Source: Prevotellaceae bacterium (lineage in GTDB: Bacteria; Bacteroidota; Bacteroidia; Bacteroidales; Muribaculaceae). From it: a stretch of 59,125 nt of DNA. The stretch covers positions 1 to 59,125 of the forward strand of contig JAETNS010000015.1 of assembly GCA_021772015.1 (NCBI GenBank), in the 5' to 3' direction. The notes beneath the pieces are model-generated. The model was not told the DNA's origin and made no database searches. It saw nothing but the letters and a program-made list of their open reading frames with translations. The position numbers and the translations under genes are program-made. Numbering within the stretch: position 1 is the stretch's first letter; each line of letters opens with the position of its first letter. Shown one piece after another: positions 43,237-50,813 of the stretch.

Positions 43237-44538
43237 TTATCGTAGCCGTAGATAGGAATAGCCGAAACGCTCGGCGGCTGCGCGGTCAAGCTCATCGCGG
43301 AATGCGGGATCGGCGATGGAGATCAACAGCTTGGCGCGTTCGGGCAATGATTTGCCCCGTAGGTTCACAGCCCCGTGTTCGGTGACTATATAGTTTGTCT
43401 GGAAACGGGTAGTCACTACTCCCGCGCCGGGTGTCAGTACCGGCTTGATTTTCGAGATCCCTTTGGTAGAGGATGTCATGGCCAGGAAGGAGAGTCCTCC
43501 CTCGCTGCGCGATGCGCCATAGACGAAGTCATGCTGTCCGCCGACCCCCGAGAAAAGACGTTGGCCGATCGAGTCGGCGCAGATCTGCCCGGTGAGGTCG
43601 ATCTCCAGGCATGAGTTGATTGACATCACCTTGGGGTTCTGGGATATGATAAACGGGTCGTTGGTCCATGCCACATCCTTGAAGATCATATCCTCGTTAT
43701 AGTCCATGAGGTCATACAGGCGGCGCGATCCGAGCGCGAGGCAGGCGACGGATTTCCCCGGATAGACTTTCTTCATGGAGTTGTCAATTATCCCTTTCTC
43801 GATCAGGGGCAACACCCCGTCGGTCATGGCTTCTGTGTGAAGGCCGAGATGTTTATGGTCGGCGAGAGCCCTGATGACGGCGTTGGGGATGCCTCCGACA
43901 CCGATCTGCAACGTGGCTCCGTCAGGGATGATTTCGGCGATGGCATTGCCTATCGCGGTCTCTTTCTCCCCTGGAATGGCTGTAGGAACCTCCACCAACG
44001 GGTCATCGACTTCGACGGCCGCGTCGATCCGGGAGACATGTATCACCGGGTCGCCGTAAGAGAAGGGCATGTGGGGATTGATCTGGGCGATCACGACGCG
44101 GGCGCATTCAGTGGCGGAAGTGGCAAGGTCTGCCGAAACGCCGTAGCTGACATATCCCTCTTCATTGGGGCGCGAACAGTTGAGCAGCACCACATCGACC
44201 GGCCATGTGCCGTCACGGAAAAGTGCGGGCACTTGACCGAGAAACCGGGGAGTTGTCGCACCGTATCCGTCGTTGATCCATTTGCGGACATTGTTGGAAA
44301 CAAAGCAGGTGTCGACCAGAAAGGAGTCCTTGTATTCCGGTTTACAGTATGGAGCTTCCCGGTCTGCGACTGAGAATCCGGAATATAACACCACCCCGCG
44401 CAATTCATTTCCCCTCCGGGTCATCGCCGCCACCAATGTCTCCGGGATCGAAGTAGACCCCTGTATATAAATATGGTCGCCGCTCTTTATCAGCTTCACC
44501 GCTTCCTCTGCAGAACGCAGTTTCAATTCATAATTCAT
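43237..44538 (-). CDS. Acetyl-CoA hydrolase/transferase family (class I CoA-transferase, 4-hydroxybutyrate CoA-transferase-like)
   Basis: 433 residues in two Rossmann-like CoA-transferase domains. The catalytic glutamate is E236 in LHTEAMTDG, equivalent to that of 4-hydroxybutyrate CoA-transferase; IGVGGIPNAV binds CoA. It exchanges CoA between an acyl-CoA and acetate. As the last gene after iorA-iorB-aminotransferase, aryl-acetyl-CoA is the likely donor, producing aryl-acetate plus acetyl-CoA. The first five codons (MNYEL) are formed by an ATGAATT heptamer repeat, so the present start codon comes from an inserted repeat. Confidence 0.88.
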   Translation of the reverse strand: MNYELKLRSAEEAVKLIKSGDHIYIQGSTSIPETLVAAMTRRGNELRGVVLYSGFSVADREAPYCKPEYKDSFLVDTCFVSNNVRKWINDGYGATTPRFLGQVPALFRDGTWPVDVVLLNCSRPNEEGYVSYGVSADLATSATECARVVIAQINPHMPFSYGDPVIHVSRIDAAVEVDDPLVEVPTAIPGEKETAIGNAIAEIIPDGATLQIGVGGIPNAVIRALADHKHLGLHTEAMTDGVLPLIEKGIIDNSMKKVYPGKSVACLALGSRRLYDLMDYNEDMIFKDVAWTNDPFIISQNPKVMSINSCLEIDLTGQICADSIGQRLFSGVGGQHDFVYGASRSEGGLSFLAMTSSTKGISKIKPVLTPGAGVVTTRFQTNYIVTEHGAVNLRGKSLPERAKLLISIADPAFRDELDRAAAERFGYSYLRLR

Positions 44539-44557
44539 AATTCATAATTCATAATTA
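44525..44557. repeat. Left heptamer repeat array of the four-helix-bundle cassette
   Basis: Four tandem AATTCAT copies (44525, 44532, 44539, 44546) followed by AATTA. In the minus direction they read ATGAATT and supply the start codon of the CoA-transferase at 44536-44538. The inverted counterpart lies at 45005-45022. Confidence 0.75.
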
Positions 44558-44620
44558 CCTGCGGAATAAAACAATCCGTCAAATCAGGCAATTTAACACT
44601 GATGGAAACCAAATCTCTGG

Positions 44621-44989
44621 TTAGTTTTTGGGATCTGTATTTTGTCTCAATGTTTTAATAATACTAATCAGTAGTTTTATGAGTTCACGGACATCGTCTA
44701 ACAGAGACTCTGCCTGTTTGGGTGTTAGAAATTCTGTATCCTGCAATAACATGATCCAATATTCTGTCTCGGAGGCTTCTTTTAGCGAAATCGAAAGCTT
44801 AGCCGCAAAATCAGCTCTGGAATAAGCCCTTATGGCTTCGTGTATATTGGCTCCAATGCTTGTGCCACATCTTAATAACTGTTTTGAGATTACGAATTCT
44901 CGTTTAGTGTTGATAAGATGTTTGTAAACATTCACGATTCTTACAGCGAAAGCGTAGCTTTTCTCCTTGATCTGATTCTCCGATTTCAT
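44621..44989 (-). CDS. Four-helix-bundle protein (S23/IVP family)
   Basis: 122 residues, entirely helical. Pattern YAFAVRIVNVYKHLINTKREFVISKQLLR, then CGTSIGANIHEAIRAYSRADF, then ISLKEASETEYWIMLL is the S23 family first seen in 23S rRNA intervening sequences. It interrupts the ior/CoA-transferase operon and is flanked by inverted AATTCAT/ATGAATT repeats, so it looks like an inserted cassette. Its base use is much more AT-rich than its neighbours. Family function is unknown; a nucleic-acid-binding scaffold is possible. Confidence 0.88.
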   Translation of the reverse strand: MKSENQIKEKSYAFAVRIVNVYKHLINTKREFVISKQLLRCGTSIGANIHEAIRAYSRADFAAKLSISLKEASETEYWIMLLQDTEFLTPKQAESLLDDVRELIKLLISIIKTLRQNTDPKN

Positions 44990-45004
44990 TTAATCCACAT
45001 AAAT

Positions 45005-45022
45005 AATTATGAATTATGAATT
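45005..45022. repeat. Right heptamer repeat array of the four-helix-bundle cassette
   Basis: AATTATG, AATTATG, AATT: inverted copies of the left array. The aminotransferase stop codon (TAA, 45014-45016 minus) lies within it. Confidence 0.7.
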
Positions 45023-46330
45023 GACAGGGTGATCGTGGTGGAAAAGGGCGAGACGTTGGCCGAGGCGGTCGAGGATTTCTTGGGAGTTGAGCAGGGAGAC
45101 GCACACGCGGACTCCTTGCTGGCGGCTGCCGGTAGACGGCAGGGAGATGGTGGAGACTCCGTAGCGCAACAGCTCGCTTTGCAACTCCGCGCCTGTCAGG
45201 CCGGGATACCCGACAGTGAAGAAGAATCCGTCTGATATCGGCTCCTCCCCGTCAAGGGCATAGACCATGTGGAATCCGTTGTCGAGGAACAGCTTCTTCG
45301 CCAGTCCGGCGCGTCGGCCGTATTCGCGGGTCTCGGCCACGAAGTCGATCTCTCCGTTGACCGCTTTACGGAGCATCTCGGCATAGGCATGCTGCGCGGA
45401 ATGGGCCGTGCCGGAGGATGCGCAATACAAGACTCCATAGACATATGCGTCAAACAATGTTGGCATCTCATAGAATTTCTCGAAGAACTCGTAGCGACGG
45501 TCTGCCACGGCGGGAGACATGCATACGATTGATATGCGCTGCCCGGCATAAGAGAAAATCTTCGAAGCTGATACCAGCAGTATGCATCTGTCGGAATATC
45601 TGGCTACAGTCGGGATAAACGGGGCTTTGTAGGGAATGCCGTACCGGCGGCGGAAGTCCATGCCGAGATAGGCGTTGTCCTCGATCAGGATGATGTCATG
45701 CTTCTCGGCCATACGCGCGAGGATCTTGAACTCCGTGTCGGTAAGATTGGTCCATGCCGGGTTGTTGGGATTGCTGTATATTATCGCCGAGACTTTCCCG
45801 TCGGCCATTGCTTCTTCGAGACGCTGTTCAAGCAGTTCGCCCCGACAATCATAAATGTCTACCGAGCGTTGCTCCAGCCCGAGGAGCTTGACCTGATTAT
45901 GCTGGGCGGGGAATCCGGGATCGAGAAACAGGATTGTGTCTCTCCCTTTGAGGCGTTGCCCCATAAGGAGGAAAAGGGTGAATGTCGCCTGCATGGAGCC
46001 TACTGTCGGCACCACACATCGCGCGGGGATGTCGATGTCGAAGAATGCTTTGAGGAAATCGCTGCCGGCATCCTTCAATGCCTTGATTCCGGCGATGTTG
46101 GGGTAGAGGTTGGCGACCCCGCGGGCCAATGCCTCGCGTTCCGCCTCTATCCCGGCCTGTGTGGCCGGCAGCCCCGGATTGCCCATCTCGAGATGGACAA
46201 ACTCCTCGCCGAGATGCTCTTGAAGGTGTGAGGCGAGGGCTGCAATCTGGCGGATAGTGGCAGAGGCGATATTGGGGATGTTCATCAGGTTAAGAGTGTC
46301 CTGGAACGTGTCTGTTGAAACGGGTATCAT
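45014..46330 (-). CDS. PLP-dependent aminotransferase (class I/II fold), probably aromatic
   Basis: 438 residues. Fold-type I signatures: N190 in SNPNNP, D218 in IEDNAYLG and the PLP-binding lysine K257 in LVSASKIFSYAGQR. It follows iorB by 57 bases and precedes the CoA-transferase, so it most likely makes the 2-oxo acids (indolepyruvate, phenylpyruvate) used by IorAB. A second start at 46285 (MNIPNIASATI) would shorten it by 15 residues. Its last two codons and stop come from the flanking heptamer repeat, so the native C-terminus may be changed slightly. Confidence 0.88.
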   Translation of the reverse strand: MIPVSTDTFQDTLNLMNIPNIASATIRQIAALASHLQEHLGEEFVHLEMGNPGLPATQAGIEAEREALARGVANLYPNIAGIKALKDAGSDFLKAFFDIDIPARCVVPTVGSMQATFTLFLLMGQRLKGRDTILFLDPGFPAQHNQVKLLGLEQRSVDIYDCRGELLEQRLEEAMADGKVSAIIYSNPNNPAWTNLTDTEFKILARMAEKHDIILIEDNAYLGMDFRRRYGIPYKAPFIPTVARYSDRCILLVSASKIFSYAGQRISIVCMSPAVADRRYEFFEKFYEMPTLFDAYVYGVLYCASSGTAHSAQHAYAEMLRKAVNGEIDFVAETREYGRRAGLAKKLFLDNGFHMVYALDGEEPISDGFFFTVGYPGLTGAELQSELLRYGVSTISLPSTGSRQQGVRVCVSLLNSQEILDRLGQRLALFHHDHPVNS

Positions 46331-46387
46331 AAGTGTCTGGGGTAAAAACGCTTGTGATGTTTGAATGAATTTCGTGGAATCCCGGCC

Positions 46388-46969
46388 TTATTGTAAGGAC
46401 AAGGCTATCTCTCTTCCGGCGCGGAAAGCGGCTATGTTGGTCTGGACCATCTTTTCCCCCTTGGGCGAGAAGATAGTCTCGATTCCGGCCTCGATTTTTT
46501 CAGGGGAGAGATCGATGTATGGGGCGGCGGCTCCCAACAGCACCATGTTTGAGGCGCGCAATGTCGCTTTAGCCTTGGCGACCTCCTCCATGTCGAAGGC
46601 GGTCACGTTTGGCAGTCTGGAAAGAAGTCCTAAGATCTTCTCCCGGTCGGGATAGTTCGGAATGTTGACAAACGGCACAGTGGAGGTCACGACGCGGCCT
46701 TGCGGTGACAGCCAGCCGATATGGCGCAGAGCTTCCATCGGCTCAAGAGCGACGATCAGGTCTGCTTTGCCTGTCGGGATCAGGTCAGAGGCTATCGGCG
46801 AGGATGAGAGACGCAGGCATGACATCACGTCCCCCCCGCGTTGGCTCATACCGTGTACCTCGGCCTGTTTCAGGTGGAGATTGTCGCGCAGGGCGGCCGC
46901 TCCGAGTATTGTGGCTATCGATAGGATTCCCTGGCCGCCGACTCCCGCCAGGATTATATCGCATTTCAT
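46388..46969 (-). CDS. iorB: Indolepyruvate oxidoreductase subunit beta
   Basis: 193 residues, pyruvate-ferredoxin oxidoreductase gamma-like domain: MKCDIILAGVGGQGILSIATILG, then EVHGMSQRGGDVMSCLRLS, both typical of IorB. With IorA it oxidises aryl-pyruvates to aryl-acetyl-CoA using ferredoxin. It lies 69 bases behind iorA and 57 bases ahead of the aminotransferase in one operon. Confidence 0.94.
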   Translation of the reverse strand: MKCDIILAGVGGQGILSIATILGAAALRDNLHLKQAEVHGMSQRGGDVMSCLRLSSSPIASDLIPTGKADLIVALEPMEALRHIGWLSPQGRVVTSTVPFVNIPNYPDREKILGLLSRLPNVTAFDMEEVAKAKATLRASNMVLLGAAAPYIDLSPEKIEAGIETIFSPKGEKMVQTNIAAFRAGREIALSLQ

Positions 46970-47038
46970 ATAAGTTTCTGGTTTAGATTTGTTAAGTAAT
47001 CGCTCAAAAGCATTTCAGCATGCCTGTCAAGCATATCC

Positions 47039-48718
47039 TCATCCCTTCTTCGCATGGCGACGCGCGGTCTGGATGCATTCGCGACGCGCCACGATGACCG
47101 ACAGCCCTTTGTGGTCAAACTCTTTCAGGAAAAGGGCTTTCATCTCCTCGAAAGTCTTAGGCAGAGAGTCGATGGTGTTGACATGTGACGGATCCGCGCC
47201 CAGACCGAGGCATATCTGTTCCAGTTTGCCGGTCCCTTGCGAATCCTGGCCTCCTGTCATGCCTGTGGTCAGGTTGTCGGAGATTATGACTGTCATCGGG
47301 GTGTCTTCGTTGATCGCGTCGAGCAGTCCGGTCATGCCGGAATGGGTGAAAGTGGAGTCGCCGATTATCGCTACGGATGGGTGCTGTCCGGCATCCGCCG
47401 CGCCCTTTGCCATGGTGATGGACGCTCCCATGTCAAGGCATGTGTCTATGGCATTGAACGGCGAGAGCCATCCAAGGGTGTAACAGCCGATGTCGCCGAA
47501 CACCTTGGGGTTGGAGTAGTTCTCGAGGGCGGCGTTGAGGGCGGCGTAAACATCGCGGTGGCCGCAACCTTGGCATAGGGCCGGCGGACGGGCTACAACC
47601 AGCTCTTTCAGCTCTTCGCGCATGGATGCGATGGCGTTATCCACCTTTTCCTCTATATCGGTCTTCAGTGATGGCATAGCTTTTACAAGCGCCTCCATCA
47701 CGGAGTCCGGGGTTAGCTCGCCGGTACGTGGGAGGTATCCGTCAAGCTTGCCGAGGATGGGGCGAGAGGGGGTGTCGAGCAGCCCGCGTAGCATCTCCTC
47801 GATCACGGGTTGTCCTTCCTCTGCGATGAGAACCCGGTCTATCTTAGCGAACAATTCTGATATGAGCCGTTTGGGCAATGGATATTGTGAGATTTTCAAG
47901 ACAGGGAACGGGCATCCCTCAGGGAAGCATTCCATGACATAATTGTATGCTATGCCAGACGCGATGATTCCCAGCGAACTGTTTTCTCCGCCGGTCAACC
48001 GGTTGAACGGGGAATTGGCTGATTCCTCCTCCATCTTTGCCTGGTCGGCGATAAGTTCGCGGTAGCGTACGCGTGAGTTGCCGGGCATCAGTACCCACTG
48101 GCGGGGATTGGCGGGATATGTCAGATCGTTTTCAGGGGCAGCGATGTTTTCTGTGGCGACCTGCGCGCGGGAATGGCTCAGGCGTGTGACGAGTCTGACC
48201 ATCACCGGGATGCGCAGCCGCTCCGAGAGGCCGAAGCCGTAGGCCGCCATGTCATATGCCTCCTGCTGGCTGGATGGCTCCAGACATGGTGTCATCGCGA
48301 AACGGGCATAGAAACGTGAGTCCTGCTCATTCTGCGAGGAGTGCATCGACGGGTCGTCAGCGGAGATCACGAGCATACCTCCGTTGGCTCCGGTCATCGC
48401 GGAGTTGACAAACGCGTCGGCGGCGACGTTAAGCCCGACATGTTTCATCGAAACCATTGATCGTTTCCCGCAGAAACTCATCCCCAAGGCTTCCTCCACG
48501 GCTGTCTTCTCGTTGGATGACCAGTGGGAGTGTAATCCGCGCTCTCGCGCGGTCGGGTCTGCCTGCACAAATTCAAGGATTTCGGTTGAGGGGGTGCCGG
48601 GATAGGCGTATGCGCCTGAAAGGCCGGCGTTGATGGCTCCGAGGGCCAAGGCTTCATCGCCCAGGAGGAGCTTCATTACTTTTGAGGCACTGTGGTCGGT
48701 AGGCTTGTTCTCGTTCAT
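47039..48718 (-). CDS. iorA: Indolepyruvate ferredoxin oxidoreductase subunit alpha
   Basis: 559 residues. The N-terminal PFOR pyrimidine domain (LLLGDEALALGAINAGLSGAYAYPGTPSTEI) is followed by a TPP-binding domain: CQGCGHRDVY, GDIGCYTLGW and GDSTFTHSGMTGLLDAINE with ISDN. The chain ends at RRECIQTARRHAKKG; the C-terminal 4Fe-4S ferredoxin domain found in archaeal IorA is absent, so electrons must leave through another partner. First gene of the operon, with a hairpin at the extreme 5' end of its leader. Confidence 0.94.
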   Translation of the reverse strand: MNENKPTDHSASKVMKLLLGDEALALGAINAGLSGAYAYPGTPSTEILEFVQADPTARERGLHSHWSSNEKTAVEEALGMSFCGKRSMVSMKHVGLNVAADAFVNSAMTGANGGMLVISADDPSMHSSQNEQDSRFYARFAMTPCLEPSSQQEAYDMAAYGFGLSERLRIPVMVRLVTRLSHSRAQVATENIAAPENDLTYPANPRQWVLMPGNSRVRYRELIADQAKMEEESANSPFNRLTGGENSSLGIIASGIAYNYVMECFPEGCPFPVLKISQYPLPKRLISELFAKIDRVLIAEEGQPVIEEMLRGLLDTPSRPILGKLDGYLPRTGELTPDSVMEALVKAMPSLKTDIEEKVDNAIASMREELKELVVARPPALCQGCGHRDVYAALNAALENYSNPKVFGDIGCYTLGWLSPFNAIDTCLDMGASITMAKGAADAGQHPSVAIIGDSTFTHSGMTGLLDAINEDTPMTVIISDNLTTGMTGGQDSQGTGKLEQICLGLGADPSHVNTIDSLPKTFEEMKALFLKEFDHKGLSVIVARRECIQTARRHAKKG

Positions 48719-48733
48719 GCTGATGAAAATTTA

Positions 48734-48770
48734 TAGCGTCGGGAATATACTGCCCGACGCTACAAATTTA
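48734..48770 (-). promoter_or_regulatory. iorA -7 box with 5'-terminal leader hairpin
   Basis: Minus strand: TAAATTTG (48770-48763), then at the expected transcript start TAGCGTCGGG (48762-48753) pairing perfectly with CCCGACGCTA (48743-48734). The 10-bp stem is the first thing in the RNA and ends 15 bases before the ATG. It may stabilise the operon mRNA or control ribosome access. Confidence 0.6.
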
Positions 48771-48795
48771 CACAAATTTTAAGAACTTTTTCCAA

Positions 48796-48883
48796 AACCG
48801 CTTATGTTTAAAAACATAAAGCGGTTGTTATGGCAAGGCGTATAATAAGTGGCCGGTCGAAATGATTTTGACCGGTTACTTAT
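48796..48883 (-). terminator. Two hairpins after the DUF4919 gene
   Basis: Stem 1: 48845-48863 (ATAAGTGGCCGGTCGAAAT) with 48865-48883, apical GTCAAAAT type. Stem 2: AACCGCTTATGTTT (48796-48809) with AAACATAAAGCGGTT (48812-48826), one-base bulge. Both lie between the DUF4919 stop and the iorA promoter. Confidence 0.7.
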
Positions 48884-48890
48884 GGATTTT

Positions 48891-49616
48891 TTATTCACCT
48901 TCCGGGAATTTACGGTAATATTCCTCCAGGAGGTTTTTTATGTTGAAATAATAAGTCTCTTTTGAGACTTTCCCTTTGCTGTCTTTTTTCTCGACTTCGA
49001 TGAGGTCGAAATAAGGTTCCTGATAATGTTGCCCTTTGACCACAGCGTTCTGGAAGTTCACGATGTCGTATTCATGGCGAGGGTTGATCACATACCAGGC
49101 ATGGTCGGCATCCACTCCGGTGCCGGAGGATATGATCGCCTGTATGAGATGATTGAGCCGATATTGCCAGATGTTGGCCCGGTTGACTTTCCCGCGCGCC
49201 CTTAGGGCATAGATGAGAAAGTTCATCTGGGAAAGGTCAAACGGGTTGTCGTCGAGGGCGAGCTCGGCGTAGGAGATAATCGAGTCGAGTTCGGCACGGG
49301 TATGGGAGCTTTTGTAATACAGGCTTTCGTTTTTGGTGGATGCCTCGTTGTGACGGTAGGGGTTGAAGTCCTCCTGGAAGAGATAGCCATAATAGAGATG
49401 ACGGTAGTCGTTGATGTTCATCACTGTCTCGTTCTGCTGATAGCGTCCCATGAGTTTCGGATAATAGAACGGCGATGACGGATCTGTAACATCGCGGCGA
49501 ATCTGGTCAAGGTCTGGCACCTCTGTGGTGACGGTCTTTTTCTGGGTTGCCGGGGCGGCAAGGAGCGCGCCCGAAAGGAGGAGCAGCGCGGATATGAAAA
49601 ATATGAGCTTTCTCAT
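48891..49616 (-). CDS. DUF4919 secreted protein
   Basis: 241 residues with a signal peptide (MRKLIFFISALLLLSGALLA). DLDQIRRDVTDPSSPFYYPKLMGRYQQNETVMNINDYRHLYYGYLFQEDFNPY-type sequence is the DUF4919 hallmark; the following part is helical, TPR-like. Known only from Bacteroidota, function unknown. Periplasmic or lipid-free location is inferred. Single gene ended by a strong hairpin pair. Confidence 0.88.
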   Translation of the reverse strand: MRKLIFFISALLLLSGALLAAPATQKKTVTTEVPDLDQIRRDVTDPSSPFYYPKLMGRYQQNETVMNINDYRHLYYGYLFQEDFNPYRHNEASTKNESLYYKSSHTRAELDSIISYAELALDDNPFDLSQMNFLIYALRARGKVNRANIWQYRLNHLIQAIISSGTGVDADHAWYVINPRHEYDIVNFQNAVVKGQHYQEPYFDLIEVEKKDSKGKVSKETYYFNIKNLLEEYYRKFPEGE

Positions 49617-49695
49617 TGGTTGGCTTGTTAATTGGCAAAACAGACAGTCGTAAAGATCTTGTCTTCACTTCACTGCATAAGACGGGCTGCGCCTG

Positions 49696-50178
49696 TCAGA
49701 AACCGGTTGATTTGGCGATGATCCCCTCTATGCCTATGGCTATCAGTGTCATGGTGACAACCGCCGGCGCTCCGACGGCCAAGGCCCAGCGGCCGGCTAC
49801 GCGTGGATCGCGAAGGTTGCCAAGCCTCATGTAGGCTACGGCTCCGAGAAACACACCTGCGGTGGAGCATATTATCGCTCCGGCCTGGTGAAACACAAGG
49901 CCGGCCGCCATGCCTGCCAAGGCACCTCCGGCGATGAAACATCTCGCTTTTAGAGGGATTTCAAGCCTGACCCTTCTGGCGATCTCGATGCTGACTACGA
50001 TCATTACCGCGATGGCCCAGAACAAAAGCAGTCTTGAGCTGACAGGTGAGTAGCCGGAAGCCCGTAACGCCCAGAGACCGGCATAGGCCGCCACCGAGCT
50101 ACCCGCTGTGCCTCGGAACGACAGCACTATCGCCGCGCTCATCAGCAATGCTCCTGATATGAGGTAAAATTCAACCAT
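49696..50178 (-). CDS. Small integral membrane protein, unknown family
   Basis: 160 residues with about five hydrophobic helices (about 5-25, 48-66, 75-95, 98-115, 130-155). No charged catalytic motif or known signature was recognised. The GC content and codon use match neighbours. It precedes the DUF4919 gene on the same strand, with 79 bases between. Upstream 50179-50383 is AT-rich and holds a short hairpin (AGGGTT 50314-50319 with AACCCT 50329-50334) but no gene. Confidence 0.65.
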   Translation of the reverse strand: MVEFYLISGALLMSAAIVLSFRGTAGSSVAAYAGLWALRASGYSPVSSRLLLFWAIAVMIVVSIEIARRVRLEIPLKARCFIAGGALAGMAAGLVFHQAGAIICSTAGVFLGAVAYMRLGNLRDPRVAGRWALAVGAPAVVTMTLIAIGIEGIIAKSTGF

Positions 50179-50383
50179 CAGTGAAGTTTGACTACAAATT
50201 TAACAATTTCCGACCGATAACTTCCCCGTCAATTACTCCATTTACATAATTTTAAACTTTTTTTGCTCTATTTTTTAGCTTGCAAACCCATGAAAAAGGC
50301 CATTGTTTGTAACAGGGTTGTAATATATAACCCTTTCTAAACCCTAAAAAAGCCCTATTAAGGAATTTTTTCAGCATATTACA

Positions 50384-50414
50384 TTGCCATTTGGGCTACT
50401 TTTTGTAATTTTGC
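50384..50414 (+). promoter_or_regulatory. Promoter of acpP
   Basis: TTG (50384-50386), 19-base spacer, TAATTTTGC (50406-50414); leader of about 80 bases. Confidence 0.7.
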
Positions 50415-50499
50415 ATCCGAAAAGTAAGGCGACAAGGCTTTGTCACGGCCTCGCTTTTCCCCGCAAAACTGAACATTCAAAAATTTAACACCATTTATT

Positions 50500-50736
50500 A
50501 TGTCAGAAATCGCATCTCGCGTTAAAGCCATCATCGTCGACAAACTCGGCGTGGACGAAAACCAGGTAACCGAAACCGCCGCTTTCACCACTGACCTCGG
50601 CGCAGACAGCCTCGACACTGTTGAGCTCATCATGGAGTTCGAAAAGGAATTCGGCATCACCATCCCCGATGACAAGGCAGAGACCATCTCTACCGTAGGC
50701 GACGCCATCAATTACATCGAGGCAGCAAAGCAGTAA
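50500..50736 (+). CDS. acpP: Acyl carrier protein
   Basis: 78 residues, acidic. The 4'-phosphopantetheine is attached to S37 in [12 protein letters not shown]. It carries growing acyl chains for fatty acid, LPS and lipid synthesis. It is followed by fabF with a hairpin between, the usual acpP-fabF order. Confidence 0.98.
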   Translation: MSEIASRVKAIIVDKLGVDENQVTETAAFTTDLGADSLDTVELIMEFEKEFGITIPDDKAETISTVGDAINYIEAAKQ

Positions 50737-50770
50737 GCGAGTTTCTGGCTTCGACAACCGAATACGATAC

Positions 50771-50796
50771 AATGCGCCTTAGGGCGCATTGCGTTT
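50771..50796 (+). terminator. Internal terminator between acpP and fabF
   Basis: AATGCGCC (50771-50778) pairs with GGCGCATT (50783-50790), followed by GCGTTTTTT. It lies 18 bases before the fabF start and would lower fabF relative to acpP. Confidence 0.75.
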
Positions 50797-50813
50797 TTTA
50801 CCCACATTATACA

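Noticed and set aside
44621-44989. Four-helix-bundle gene as a 23S rRNA intervening sequence
   Set aside because: No rRNA sequence lies on either side; it is in a protein-coding operon.
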